64,000 nucleotides of DNA from Nitrospinia bacterium (lineage in GTDB: Bacteria; Nitrospinota; Nitrospinia; Nitrospinales; JAJDAT01), in contig JAJDAT010000001.1 in the NCBI GenBank assembly GCA_029261715.1, positions 1-64,000 of the forward strand, read 5' to 3'. Position numbers and translations under genes: made by a program. Positions 8,074 through 16,431 of this stretch are shown here, piece by piece (positions within the stretch are counted from its first letter, which is position 1; each line of letters opens with the position of its first letter). Below the pieces are notes generated by a model. That model was not told the origin of the DNA and made no database searches. It worked only from the letters and a program-made list of their open reading frames with translations.

Positions 8074-8120
8074 AAAGTACGCTACCTCCTGTTAGGAGAT
8101 AGCGTACTTTAAATTTTTTA
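8074..8120. terminator. Bidirectional Rho-independent terminator
   Basis: AAAGTACGCTACCTCC, a short loop, then GGAGATAGCGTACTTT form a long stem (8075-8110). It is flanked by A-rich sequence on the left and AAATTTTTTAA on the right. It lies between the convergent GT2 (+) and DUF4399 (-) genes and can terminate both. Confidence 0.85.
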
Positions 8121-8129
8121 ACGTTAGAC

Positions 8130-8540
8130 TTACTTAACGTCAATCATAATAGTATCGGTAATAGGAGGATCGTATGGGACATGATTTCCCTTCGCGAATA
8201 ACGCGCGAATAGTGTGGTGTCCATGAGCCAACTCTAGAGTCTTACAAGTTGAACCATCGCCCATATGTACATGGTGAGCGTCTTTTCCAATAGGCTTACT
8301 TAAATCGCTTGGAAGATCTACGTCAATTAAGAGATGATGATGACCTTTACCATCATGAACGCCTTTTTTTGCAGGCTCAACTTCAATACCCATTACTTTC
8401 ATACAAACTTCTACATGACCAGAAACTTCAGAACCAGTTGCGGGCTTGGTGATCGTAACCGCTTTAACAGCAAAAGCGTTGGACGCGCTAAATACAAACA
8501 TAACGACCAAACCGGTCAATAGAAATGACAACTTTCTCAT
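8130..8540 (-). CDS. DUF4399 family periplasmic protein, His-rich
   Basis: This 136-residue protein has a clear signal peptide (MRKLSFLLTGLVVMFVFSAS, cleaved after NAFA). The mature part is one small beta-rich domain with ITKPATGSEVSGHVEVCMKV, HDGKGHHHLLIDVDLP, KDAHHVHMGDGSTCKTLELA and GHHTIRALFAKGNHVPYDPP. This is the DUF4399 (PF14347) pattern. Its many conserved histidines suggest metal or heme contact, but the family has no proven function as far as I know. Two Cys could form a disulphide in the periplasm. A good GGAGG ribosome-binding site lies 6 nt before the ATG. It is monocistronic with its own terminator. Confidence 0.8.
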   Translation of the reverse strand: MRKLSFLLTGLVVMFVFSASNAFAVKAVTITKPATGSEVSGHVEVCMKVMGIEVEPAKKGVHDGKGHHHLLIDVDLPSDLSKPIGKDAHHVHMGDGSTCKTLELAHGHHTIRALFAKGNHVPYDPPITDTIMIDVK

Positions 8541-8788
8541 GAAACATCCTCCTAGGATAAAAAATGATTAAAATACTTTATGTATATTTTCAAATCAAAT
8601 TAGATCGCTATCTAGTTTGATCTTGAAGATAAGTTACGTATTTTATTCTTAATTATTTCTTTTAAAAATTAATTTTTTTTAATATAGAAAAAAACCGATA
8701 TAGATATAAGATATCCATCTAAAACAACATTGAATAAAACTTTTTAGTAGAATAAGTTAAAAACATTTTAAAATTAAAACCGCTTCTA

Positions 8789-9592
8789 ATGTCACAATTG
8801 CAACAAAATAAAACAGCTTTTTTCATAGCCGTTCTTCTTTATATTTCTCTAGCTGCTTGCGGTACGTTAAAAAAAGAAAAGACTTTAAAATCCGAAAACC
8901 TAACTGTATCTTATCGAAGTTTTAACAGACTAGGTCCCGACTATGAGGCGATCAATCCAAATCACCCAGTTCAAATATCAGAAAAACAAGTTCAAGTTCA
9001 TTTATTAGCATTAGATTACAAGCCATTCAAAGCAAGAAGCAAAACTTTGTCAGTCTTTACTAAAGATCAAATAAAAGAAGTCTCACGCCTTTTGACAAAA
9101 GGTCTTAATCGAGCGGATCCACAAAAATTTCTTCACTTTGAATTAAAGACTGCAAAAGGAATAACTGAAGGTGATATTTTTGCGGCAGATGGATATATCC
9201 ATTGGAGGATTTGGACTATTAACGGGGTCGACTATTCAAATGATCCATTAGGTATTCGCAAAAAAACTTGGCGATTAATCCCAAGTCCGGCAGGACATAG
9301 ATATTTTAATTCTTCCTCTTCAGCAGGCCAAAAGAAGAAACAAAACTGGATAGTAGCGGATTTCGATATTTCAAAACATCAAAATAGAAGAAAAACCAAA
9401 AGAAAGCTTTCCCCTCAAAGCCCTAAAGAAGTTTCCCGAAATACTCTTAAAACTGAAAAATCTCAGACTTCAAACAAACTGGATAAGTCTATAAAAGAAA
9501 AGTTAATTTTGTTAAAACAATTATTTGATCAAGGACTGATCAACGAAGAAGAATATAATAAGAAAAAGAAAGAAGTCATGAAAAGGTTTTAG
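8789..9592 (+). CDS. Lipoprotein with C-terminal SHOCT domain
   Basis: This 267-residue protein has a lipoprotein signal (IAVLLYISLAACGTLKK, lipobox LAAC, residues about 13-24). A globular domain of unknown family follows, with the Trp-rich VDYSNDPLGIRKKTWRLIPS. A low-complexity basic linker comes next, and the C-terminal 30 residues (IKEKLILLKQLFDQGLINEE, EYNKKKKEVMK) match the SHOCT short C-terminal motif common at the ends of bacterial oligomeric proteins. It is expected in the periplasm anchored to a membrane. The central domain is not recognised. The N-terminal start is at the first ATG; no Shine-Dalgarno sequence is obvious. Confidence 0.7.
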   Translation: MSQLQQNKTAFFIAVLLYISLAACGTLKKEKTLKSENLTVSYRSFNRLGPDYEAINPNHPVQISEKQVQVHLLALDYKPFKARSKTLSVFTKDQIKEVSRLLTKGLNRADPQKFLHFELKTAKGITEGDIFAADGYIHWRIWTINGVDYSNDPLGIRKKTWRLIPSPAGHRYFNSSSSAGQKKKQNWIVADFDISKHQNRRKTKRKLSPQSPKEVSRNTLKTEKSQTSNKLDKSIKEKLILLKQLFDQGLINEEEYNKKKKEVMKRF

Positions 9593-9693
9593 CTTTTTTT
9601 AAAACTCCTATCTGGATATAAATTAATGATCGATAAAAGGCCATTAGGCTCCTATTGGAACCATGACAATAAAATATAATATTATTTGAATGT

Positions 9694-10542
9694 TCAAACG
9701 CTTTGAAAGAAAATTCTCAATGCATCGTCTAATTTTTCTTCAGTTTGTTTAACAACTTTAAAATACAAGGATTCGTTTCCTATTCCGGTTATCCTTTTCG
9801 CCTTAAAGTCAAATTCTTGAATAACAGTTTCACCACTACTTCCTAAATCCAGCGTATTCATTAAGATATCGGCAACATGGATAATCGAAGCTTCAATCAT
9901 ATAATTTGGAGCTAAACTTGGGTTGTGGTGAAATTTTAAAACTTCTTGATGAAACTCTGGAAGATTCCATTCATCTAACATTTTACCGCCAAGTTCGGCA
10001 TGATCAAACCCAAGAACTTCGCGTTCAGCCTCGCAAAGCTCAATATTCTGGTTCTTCATCATAAAGAAAATTTTAAGCGTTTCAAAAGAAGCCCTATTAC
10101 ATATTATCAATCGCCCAATATCATGCATCAAAGCGGCAACAAAAATTCTCTCTGGATTTTCAACGCCCATTTCAAGAGCCAAAATTTTGGAGGCGATGGC
10201 GCAAGCGATACTGTGCTTCCAAAAAGAGTCCATTTCAAGAGCTTCGGATGGGACATTCTTAAATTGATTCATTACAACGGTAGAAAGAACCATATCGTTT
10301 AGTTGTTCAATACCGATGATGTTGATAGCGTGAGAAATGGTTTCCACTTGTGAGTCAAAACCAAAATAAGCGCTATTTACAATTTTAAGAAGTTTTGCTG
10401 TTAAACCAGGGTCCTGACCTATTATTCTTCCAATTTCTTCAAAACTTATATCTAATTGTCTAACCGCCGAACTAAACTCATAATAAACCGTTGGCAAAGA
10501 GGGAATCTGAGTTTCACTCTCAAACCATTCTTTTAAGTCCAT
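9694..10542 (-). CDS. HDOD domain protein (copy A)
   Basis: This 282-residue protein is almost entirely one HDOD domain (PF08668). It shows LPTVYYEFSSAVRQLDISFE at the N-terminus, IIGQDPGLTAKLLKIVNSAY, the SHAINIIGIEQLNDMVLSTV helix, ALMHDIGRLIICN (an HD motif kept), GFDHAELGGKMLDEWNLPE and KFHHNPSLAPNYMIEASIIH. HDOD proteins are non-canonical HD proteins that act as signalling scaffolds or outputs in stress, motility and c-di-GMP networks. Two close paralogues of identical length lie at 38682 and 39765. A GGAGG ribosome-binding site precedes the ATG. A TTGGAATTCCGA near-palindrome at 10596-10607 lies upstream. Confidence 0.88.
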   Translation of the reverse strand: MDLKEWFESETQIPSLPTVYYEFSSAVRQLDISFEEIGRIIGQDPGLTAKLLKIVNSAYFGFDSQVETISHAINIIGIEQLNDMVLSTVVMNQFKNVPSEALEMDSFWKHSIACAIASKILALEMGVENPERIFVAALMHDIGRLIICNRASFETLKIFFMMKNQNIELCEAEREVLGFDHAELGGKMLDEWNLPEFHQEVLKFHHNPSLAPNYMIEASIIHVADILMNTLDLGSSGETVIQEFDFKAKRITGIGNESLYFKVVKQTEEKLDDALRIFFQSV

Positions 10543-11007
10543 AAAATTCCTCCTCTAACTACATTCTTAAGAGTTTGAATTTCACCTAGGCTGTCTTGGA
10601 ATTCCGAAAGTAGTTTATCAAACTATTCCGAAAAAAAAAGTCTTTTTTTTAAGACAAAAAAATAAACTATAAAACAAGAGCTATATCTCAAAAATATATT
10701 TTCGATTTATCGAAATCCCACATATCATTTTTTTTGAGTTGAAATATGTATAAAAACAAAAATCATTAAAAAACGGGGACTTCTTCATAAAATACCCCCT
10801 ACTATCTAACCTTATTCTATTTTTTATCAAACTCAAAGATTGACAGATCATGAAAAAAATAGTGCAGAAAGAAATCAATAAAATTCTAAATACCAAATTT
10901 CCCCAAGCACTAAGGAATTTAATTTTTTTTTCATTTATCTGAAGATATTTTTTATATTTGATAAAATTAAACGACTAAGTTTAAAAAAATTCTAAAAAAC
11001 TCTAAAA
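10543..11007. other. AT-rich divergent intergenic region
   Basis: It lies between the divergent HDOD (-) and REC (+) genes and should hold both promoters. TTGGAATTCCGA at 10596-10607 resembles the palindrome seen upstream of the metal-region promoters, with one change. The one long minus-strand frame here is of low-complexity composition and lacks a ribosome-binding site, so no gene is called. Confidence 0.35.
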
Positions 11008-12006
11008 ATGACCGAAAACTCTTTCGAAAAATCCAGTTGCGTTATATTGGTTGTTGACGATGTTAAAGAAAATTTGGGGATACTCCGGAACACATTGGAG
11101 CCCCAAGGCTATAAACTTCTTTTTGCAAATTCTGGAGAAAAAGCCCTTCAAGTTGTAAAAAACTCTTCCCCAGACCTTATTTTGCTAGACGTAATGATGC
11201 CAGGAATCAATGGATTCGAAACATGTCAACAATTGAAAAAAAATCGTGCAACCAAAGATATTCCCATTATTTTTATAACTGCAAAAAACGAAGAAGCAGA
11301 TATTGTTAGTGGTTTTGACGTAGGTGGAATTGACTATATTACAAAGCCATTTCGACACAGCGAGGTTTCTGCAAGGGTAGAAACTCATTTACAGTTATAT
11401 ATTTTTAGAAGAACTCTGAAAGAATTATTAGAAAAAACATTAACCGGGAGTATATCCGTCCTAACAGAAGTTTTAACTTTCTTTGATCCTAGCGTATTCG
11501 GCCTATCCCTAAAAGTTAAGGAAATGATCAGAAAGTTTCATCAAAGAATCGGATTAGAAAAAGTCTGGGAAATTGAAGTCGCCGCATTAGTTGCAAGAAT
11601 TGGGTCTGTCACACTCCCCAAAGACCTACTTGAAAAAGAAAGATTTAAAGCAACTCTTACAGATGAAGAAAAGAAAAGTATCGCCTGTATCCCAGAAGCA
11701 AGCGCCAACTTTATAGAAAATATCCCCCGATTAAGATCAGTCGCTAGGATTGTTCTCTATCTTAATAAAAACTATGATGGCTCAGGTTTTCCAGATGACT
11801 CAATCAAAGAGAAAAAGATTCCTTCCGGGTCACGCATCTTGCGAATCCTATTTGATTTAGCCAAAATCGAAAAAGAAGGCATTCGCCGTGACAAAGCTCT
11901 GGATTCAATGCTGGAAAGCGCAGGAACTTACGATCCCGAAACTTTAAAAAAGATCGATGAAGTTTTTAGATGGGACCCAGCTAGCGATTTAAAAAAAATA
12001 AAGTAA
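11008..12006 (+). CDS. Response regulator with degenerate HD-GYP output domain
   Basis: This 332-residue protein has an N-terminal REC domain (residues about 11-128: ILVVDDVKENLGILRNTLEP, phospho-acceptor Asp in LILLDVMMPGINGFE, ITAKN, conserved Lys in YITKPF). The second half follows the HD-GYP topology, but the HD pair (normally LLHDIGKIGIP) reads LVARIGSVTLPKDLLEKERF and the HHE motif is lost. Only YDGSGFPD remains of the GYP motif. It therefore cannot be a metal-dependent c-di-GMP phosphodiesterase and more likely acts as a phosphorylation-dependent binding module. It is not adjacent to a kinase in an operon. The next gene, a histidine kinase 372 bp downstream, may be its partner. Confidence 0.82.
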   Translation: MTENSFEKSSCVILVVDDVKENLGILRNTLEPQGYKLLFANSGEKALQVVKNSSPDLILLDVMMPGINGFETCQQLKKNRATKDIPIIFITAKNEEADIVSGFDVGGIDYITKPFRHSEVSARVETHLQLYIFRRTLKELLEKTLTGSISVLTEVLTFFDPSVFGLSLKVKEMIRKFHQRIGLEKVWEIEVAALVARIGSVTLPKDLLEKERFKATLTDEEKKSIACIPEASANFIENIPRLRSVARIVLYLNKNYDGSGFPDDSIKEKKIPSGSRILRILFDLAKIEKEGIRRDKALDSMLESAGTYDPETLKKIDEVFRWDPASDLKKIK

Positions 12007-12378
12007 AAGCCATTTAAAAAACAATAAATTATCAATGCCTCCAATAAATTTTCCCCACTTATTTGAAAGACCAAATACCACCATCAAAACCTCCCCCTCC
12101 CATAACTATTGAATATATATAATAAAATCCGTCACGACCCACTCACTTTATCCCTAATCCATATTTTATAATTATCACAAAAACGTGTCATGACTTTTTT
12201 CGAATAATTAGAGATGATAAGGTGTTTTAAAGTTTTTATTTTTTTAAAAATGAGCTTGCCAATGACTTTACTAATCAAAGATCAAAGTAAAAAAATATAA
12301 TTGTTGGCGAGTTCTCTTTATTTACAAAAGCGTACTTTTAACAAACTTTTAAAATACGGCTGAGAAACCTCTAATAAC
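12007..12378 (+). other. AT-rich intergenic region
   Basis: No reading frame, hairpin terminator or clear promoter was identified. It should contain the promoter of the histidine kinase that starts at 12379. Confidence 0.25.
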
Positions 12379-13860
12379 ATGACTCTTCAAAAAAGCGTTT
12401 CGTTTAAAACTAGAATCGTCATTCTTTTCTTAGCCATTTCCCTTCTTACCTTAATGCTCTCAAGCAGCATTTTGATTTATCACGATTTAAAAGCTTTTAA
12501 AGAAAGCATGAAAAGAAACCTCTCCGTTTTGGCGGCAACTATTGCAGCCAATAGCCGTGCGGCAATGATCTTTGAAGATTCCAACCAAGGCGAACGTATT
12601 TTAGCGGCTCTTAAAGCAGAGCCTCAGGTTTATTACGCTATTTTAAAAGATATTAAAGGCAAAGACTTTGTCTACTATAAAAAAGAAAATATAGATCCAA
12701 ATATTTATCCCATCGAAGGCGAAATCGAAGACAAAAATTCTTTTTTCTCAAAATATTTAAAATTCGTCCATCCGGTGAAAATGGAAGATCAAGCGATCGG
12801 GGAGATTCATCTTTTTGTTGAATTAACAGAAATGAACCGGTTGATTATAACTTACACTCAACTCATTGGGTTCGTGATCGTTGCGACTCTTCCCGTAGCA
12901 TTTTTGATTTCTTTGCAGCTTCAAAAGTTAATTTCAGAACCCATTCTTAATCTGGCGTTTGAAACCAAAAAAATCTCTGAAAGCACTCAAAACTACATCC
13001 CACTCACCTATGGTAACAAGGATGAAATAGGAGTCCTTTATGAAGGCTTTAATCAGATGATGTCTCGTATTAACGCAAGAGAAAGCGAGCTTATTCATTA
13101 TAGAAATACTCTAGAAGCCATGGTCAAAACCAGAACCTTAGAGCTCGCAAACTCGAACGAAGAATTGCAATCCGAAGTTATCGAAAAAAAACGAGTTGAA
13201 CAAGATTTAAGAAAATCTTTAGAAGAGAAAGAAGTTCTCTTAAAAGAAATTCATCACCGTGTAAAAAACAACTTACAAATTATCTCATCCCTCTTAAAAC
13301 TAAAAACGTATCATTCAAAAGAAGAGCATAACGTAAAGGTGCTCGAAGACTGCTCAAATCGAATAGAGTCAATGGCTCTTCTTCACGAAAAAATTTATGA
13401 AGCAAAAAACCTTAAAGAAATTGACTTTGAGCAATACATCTTAGAACTCAGCAACTATCTACTCGCAAGTTTCGGGAAAACAAACAATAAGATCAAAATA
13501 TCTTTGATTTTTTCGGATACCTATATGGATATCGACTTAGCTTTGCCATTAGGGCTAATAATTCAGGAATTAATAACAAATTCGTTAAAATACGGGTTTC
13601 CAAATGACCAAATTGGGCAAATTCATGTTACCTTTAGTAATCAAGAATGCTCAGACTCAAATAATTATTATGAGTTACTGTATTCGGACACTGGTGTCGG
13701 ACTTAACGAAGATTTTGATTTAAACTCTAGCTCAACTTTAGGTCTAAAACTAGTAAGAAGGTTAGTTGAAAAACAATTAGGCGGAACTATAGAGTTAAGC
13801 CAAAATAATAGAGCGGAATTTAAAATTAAATTTCCAAAGGGGAAAAATCATGACGGTTAA
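12379..13860 (+). CDS. Membrane sensor histidine kinase, HisKA_2 type
   Basis: This 493-residue kinase starts with a transmembrane helix (IVILFLAISLLTLMLSSSIL, residues about 13-32) and a CHASE8-like periplasmic domain (NLSVLAATIAANSRAAMIFE, YYAILKDIKGKDF). A second helix (LIGFVIVATLPVAFLISLQL, about 161-180) and a HAMP domain with LISEPILNLAFETKKI come next. A coiled coil leads to the HisKA_2 box LLKEIHHRVKNNLQIISSLL, whose first His is the phospho-acceptor, and an HATPase domain (NSLKYGFP, DTGVGLN, LGLKLVRRLVEKQLGG). It lies in an operon with the response regulator that follows, overlapping it by 11 bp. Such HisKA_2/HWE-like kinases often work with REC-only regulators. Confidence 0.9.
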   Translation: MTLQKSVSFKTRIVILFLAISLLTLMLSSSILIYHDLKAFKESMKRNLSVLAATIAANSRAAMIFEDSNQGERILAALKAEPQVYYAILKDIKGKDFVYYKKENIDPNIYPIEGEIEDKNSFFSKYLKFVHPVKMEDQAIGEIHLFVELTEMNRLIITYTQLIGFVIVATLPVAFLISLQLQKLISEPILNLAFETKKISESTQNYIPLTYGNKDEIGVLYEGFNQMMSRINARESELIHYRNTLEAMVKTRTLELANSNEELQSEVIEKKRVEQDLRKSLEEKEVLLKEIHHRVKNNLQIISSLLKLKTYHSKEEHNVKVLEDCSNRIESMALLHEKIYEAKNLKEIDFEQYILELSNYLLASFGKTNNKIKISLIFSDTYMDIDLALPLGLIIQELITNSLKYGFPNDQIGQIHVTFSNQECSDSNNYYELLYSDTGVGLNEDFDLNSSSTLGLKLVRRLVEKQLGGTIELSQNNRAEFKIKFPKGKNHDG

Positions 13861-14527
13861 GACTAATCCTAAAATTCTTATCGTAGAAGATGAAAGTATT
13901 GTTGCCTTTGCTATTGAGGAAACTCTTAAGAGCTCAGATTACGAAGTAATGACTTCTATAGAGTCTGGTGAAAACGCTCTCAAGTTTTTAGAGAATGAGC
14001 AAGCTGATGCCGTCTTGATGGACATCAGACTATCAGGTAACCTAGACGGTATAACAACGGCGCAATTAATCCGTGATCGTTTTAAAATTCCCGTCATATT
14101 TTTAACGGCTTATTCAGACACGAAAACATTAGGCCGAGCAAAAGTGGCCGAACCTTATGGATATATCGTTAAACCGTTTAAAGACCAAGATCTTCTTTGT
14201 AATTTAGAAATGGCGCTATATAAACACGAAAAAGAAAGAAGCGCTTGGGAAAAACACTCAAACGAATGCGAGCATCACACTCATAGCCATTCAGATACTC
14301 TTGAGGAATATGATGAAGATCAACAAGATTCCCCTACAAAAGTAAACGTTTGCTTATGGTGCAAAAAGATGCAGGGGAATCATGATGATTGGAAAACTGC
14401 CGAAGAATTTATCAGCGAAAAGTTCAAGACTGAGGTTTGGCAGATCGCATGCGATACATGCTTTGAAAAATTAATTTTGGAAGTATTTCAAAAAATTGAT
14501 GGGGATCCCAATATCCCAAGAAACTAA
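13850..14527 (+). CDS. Response regulator, REC plus C-terminal four-Cys module
   Basis: This 225-residue protein is partner of the preceding kinase (11-bp overlap). The REC domain spans about residues 9-120 (ILIVEDESIVAFAIEETL, acceptor Asp in VLMDIRLSGNLDGI, FLTAY, YIVKPF). A His/Asp/Glu-rich linker (CEHHTHSHSDTLEEYDEDQQ) leads to a short C-terminal module with VCLWCKKMQGNHDDW and IACDTCFEK. That arrangement, two CxxC pairs about 45 residues apart, looks like a zinc-ribbon or redox site. I know related CxWCK proteins as stand-alone small domains of unknown function. No DNA-binding domain is present. Confidence 0.85.
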   Translation: MTVKTNPKILIVEDESIVAFAIEETLKSSDYEVMTSIESGENALKFLENEQADAVLMDIRLSGNLDGITTAQLIRDRFKIPVIFLTAYSDTKTLGRAKVAEPYGYIVKPFKDQDLLCNLEMALYKHEKERSAWEKHSNECEHHTHSHSDTLEEYDEDQQDSPTKVNVCLWCKKMQGNHDDWKTAEEFISEKFKTEVWQIACDTCFEKLILEVFQKIDGDPNIPRN

Positions 14528-14538
14528 TGGGCAAGAAT

Positions 14539-14955
14539 TTAGCGGGGATCTGCACCCATCAAAAACCCTTTTAATTTAGCGATTTTCTCAGGGTCCCCAT
14601 TTTCATAAATTCGCTTCATTATTTCCATCATTTCTGAAAAGTTAGCATTGCCATCCAATTCACTGTGGAGGATATTCGGCAAGGCACCTTCCTGATTAGC
14701 ACTTTCCTGATATTTTGTTGTCCGTCTCATAGGACCTTCATTTAGAATTAACCAGAAAATATTTATATCAGTGTATCGATAGATCTTGGCCAATGTATCT
14801 ATAGATGGCAAAGATTTATTATTTTCCAATTCTGAAAGCGGCCCCGGCGTAATACCAATAATTTTTTCCAAATCTTTTAAGGTCAAGCTAGAGTCTTTCC
14901 TCCACTCCCTGAAACGGTCCCCTAAGAATTTTGAAACCCCTATTTTTTTTCCCAT
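14539..14955 (-). CDS. XRE-family helix-turn-helix regulator
   Basis: This 138-residue protein has an N-terminal Cro/CI-type HTH (FLGDRFREWRKDSSLTLKDL, EKIIGITPGPLSELENNKSL) and an INIFWLILNEG segment as in its shorter paralogue at 1703-1963. A C-terminal helical tail follows (FSEMMEIMKRIYENGDPEKI, AKLKGFLMG). It ends 11 bp from the convergent response-regulator gene. The role is unknown, and no phage genes are nearby. Confidence 0.8.
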   Translation of the reverse strand: MGKKIGVSKFLGDRFREWRKDSSLTLKDLEKIIGITPGPLSELENNKSLPSIDTLAKIYRYTDINIFWLILNEGPMRRTTKYQESANQEGALPNILHSELDGNANFSEMMEIMKRIYENGDPEKIAKLKGFLMGADPR

Positions 14956-15524
14956 TTCCTTACTCTTATTAGTTAAAAATAACGTTAATAATGTTTAACT
15001 TTTAAACCTTACTTTAAATTTCATACTTTTAAAATTATAACACTTAAATAAAAAGATTTCTCTGCGTTTTTCAATACCTTACAAATTTTTTATAGCCCTC
15101 CTTCTTTAAGTTAATTGATTATCATAAAAATTAAAAGCACTTTATTTTTCTAAAAGCTTAAATATTTAATCGCAAAAAACTTACAGTAAAGACTATATTA
15201 AAACAATAGTACCAAAATAAGAAAAGCCTTAATCTATTTTTTTAATATAACATAGTTTTACACAAACTGGAAATCTCTTTTTTAAATAAACAAATTTTCC
15301 CCAACAAACAAAAAATAAGTATCTTAATTTTAAGACATTATAGGAAAGAAAAAAAATTTATTTTTTAAAAAAATATTTAACTAATATGCTGAATCAAACA
15401 GAAGTCATTCATCTTTCAAGAACATAAACGATCTAAAGAACTAAACACACCATTTTACATTCATTTTCGGCGTTTAAATGGAGACTATTTACTGGAATTT
15501 TTTGCGAGAAAAATTTATCCCTAA
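14956..15524. other. Very AT-rich intergenic region
   Basis: About 570 bases with no credible gene. It is dominated by A/T runs and should contain the promoter of the XRE gene at its left end. Nothing else was recognised. Confidence 0.3.
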
Positions 15525-15549
15525 GTAAAAAAACGCAAAAAATGCGTTT
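15525..15549 (-). terminator. Terminator downstream of the yfiR-like gene
   Basis: On the minus strand AAACGCA-TTTTT-TGCGTTT is followed directly by a T run. It lies about 80 bp past the stop of the YfiR-like gene. Confidence 0.65.
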
Positions 15550-15628
15550 ATAAGAGCTTACCAAAAAAGCTTTTTTATTTTATAGGGATTTTTTACAAAC
15601 TGAAAAGAGTAAACAACGAGGGATACTT

Positions 15629-16240
15629 CTAATCCATGACAGGTTTTAAAGGCTCATCCACCATGATAGAAAGATCTAAAATTTCCGAGCTAAGTTTGAT
15701 CGGATTAGACTCCATAGATTGACGATTGACTTTAAACCTAATTTTATTATCCACAATGACAAAGTTAACCATAGCTCCCCGATAAGCAAAACCATCAGTA
15801 TCGGCTACAGTAACGACAGGATACCCTTTAATCTCAGATAATATTTGTTTCAAACGCCTATCTTCTTTGACGGTTAAAAACAAAACATTACAATCCTTCA
15901 TTTGATTATTGGGAACATGCTTTTTAATTTCCAAGTTCATTTGTAATAAAGATTCTTTGCGAGCCGTTTCCAATATTTCATTAAAAGGATCCTCTCCAGG
16001 AAAACAGAGAACAAGGCTTTCGCGCTTGTTAAGTAATAGCCTCTTCTTTGGCCAATAGATGAACTTAGTTAGGTTAAGAAGAAAACTAGCCTTAAGAGTC
16101 ATTTCACGTTCCGGCTTCTTCATCAAAGGCGAAGAGTTGGCGGGACTAGCGTTAAAAACTAATAGGAACGCAAAAATCGCAGCTGTTAAGTTAAAAAATC
16201 TTTTAGATTTATTTGTTTTTTTGGACTCGAAAACATTCAT
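15629..16240 (-). CDS. YfiR-like periplasmic protein (DUF4154)
   Basis: This 203-residue protein starts at the ATG at 16240; a TTG seven codons upstream is an alternative. It carries a signal sequence (FFNLTAAIFAFLLVFNASPA) and the DUF4154/YfiR domain: MTLKASFLLNLTKFIYWPKK, LVLCFPGEDPF, CNVLFLTVKED, VVTVADTDGFAYRGAMVNFV, then NKIRFKVNRQSM and LSSEILDLSI. In Pseudomonas, YfiR is a periplasmic repressor of the diguanylate cyclase YfiN. In many other bacteria, YfiR-domain genes sit next to TonB-dependent receptors and sensor kinases, with unknown function. Here it stands immediately downstream of three TonB receptors on the same strand, which suggests a role in receptor signalling or assembly. 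Confidence 0.82.
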   Translation of the reverse strand: MNVFESKKTNKSKRFFNLTAAIFAFLLVFNASPANSSPLMKKPEREMTLKASFLLNLTKFIYWPKKRLLLNKRESLVLCFPGEDPFNEILETARKESLLQMNLEIKKHVPNNQMKDCNVLFLTVKEDRRLKQILSEIKGYPVVTVADTDGFAYRGAMVNFVIVDNKIRFKVNRQSMESNPIKLSSEILDLSIMVDEPLKPVMD

Positions 16241-16431
16241 AGCTTGTATATGGTATGCCAAAAAGCAAAGATATTCAATCTTTATTCTTAATATTATAGA
16301 TTAAATCTTGAAGGTTTCTCTATAAAAATCAATTTTCAACACGTGTAGCTTATTAATTGACAAATAGTTACGTTAATAATGAGCGGTTAAAAATAAATGC
16401 GCCTAACTTTAAATTTATTCCGAAATATCTT

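Noticed and set aside
10681-10896. Minus-strand frame of 71 codons
   Set aside because: Low-complexity AT-rich composition, no ribosome-binding site and no domain; it lies inside a divergent promoter region.
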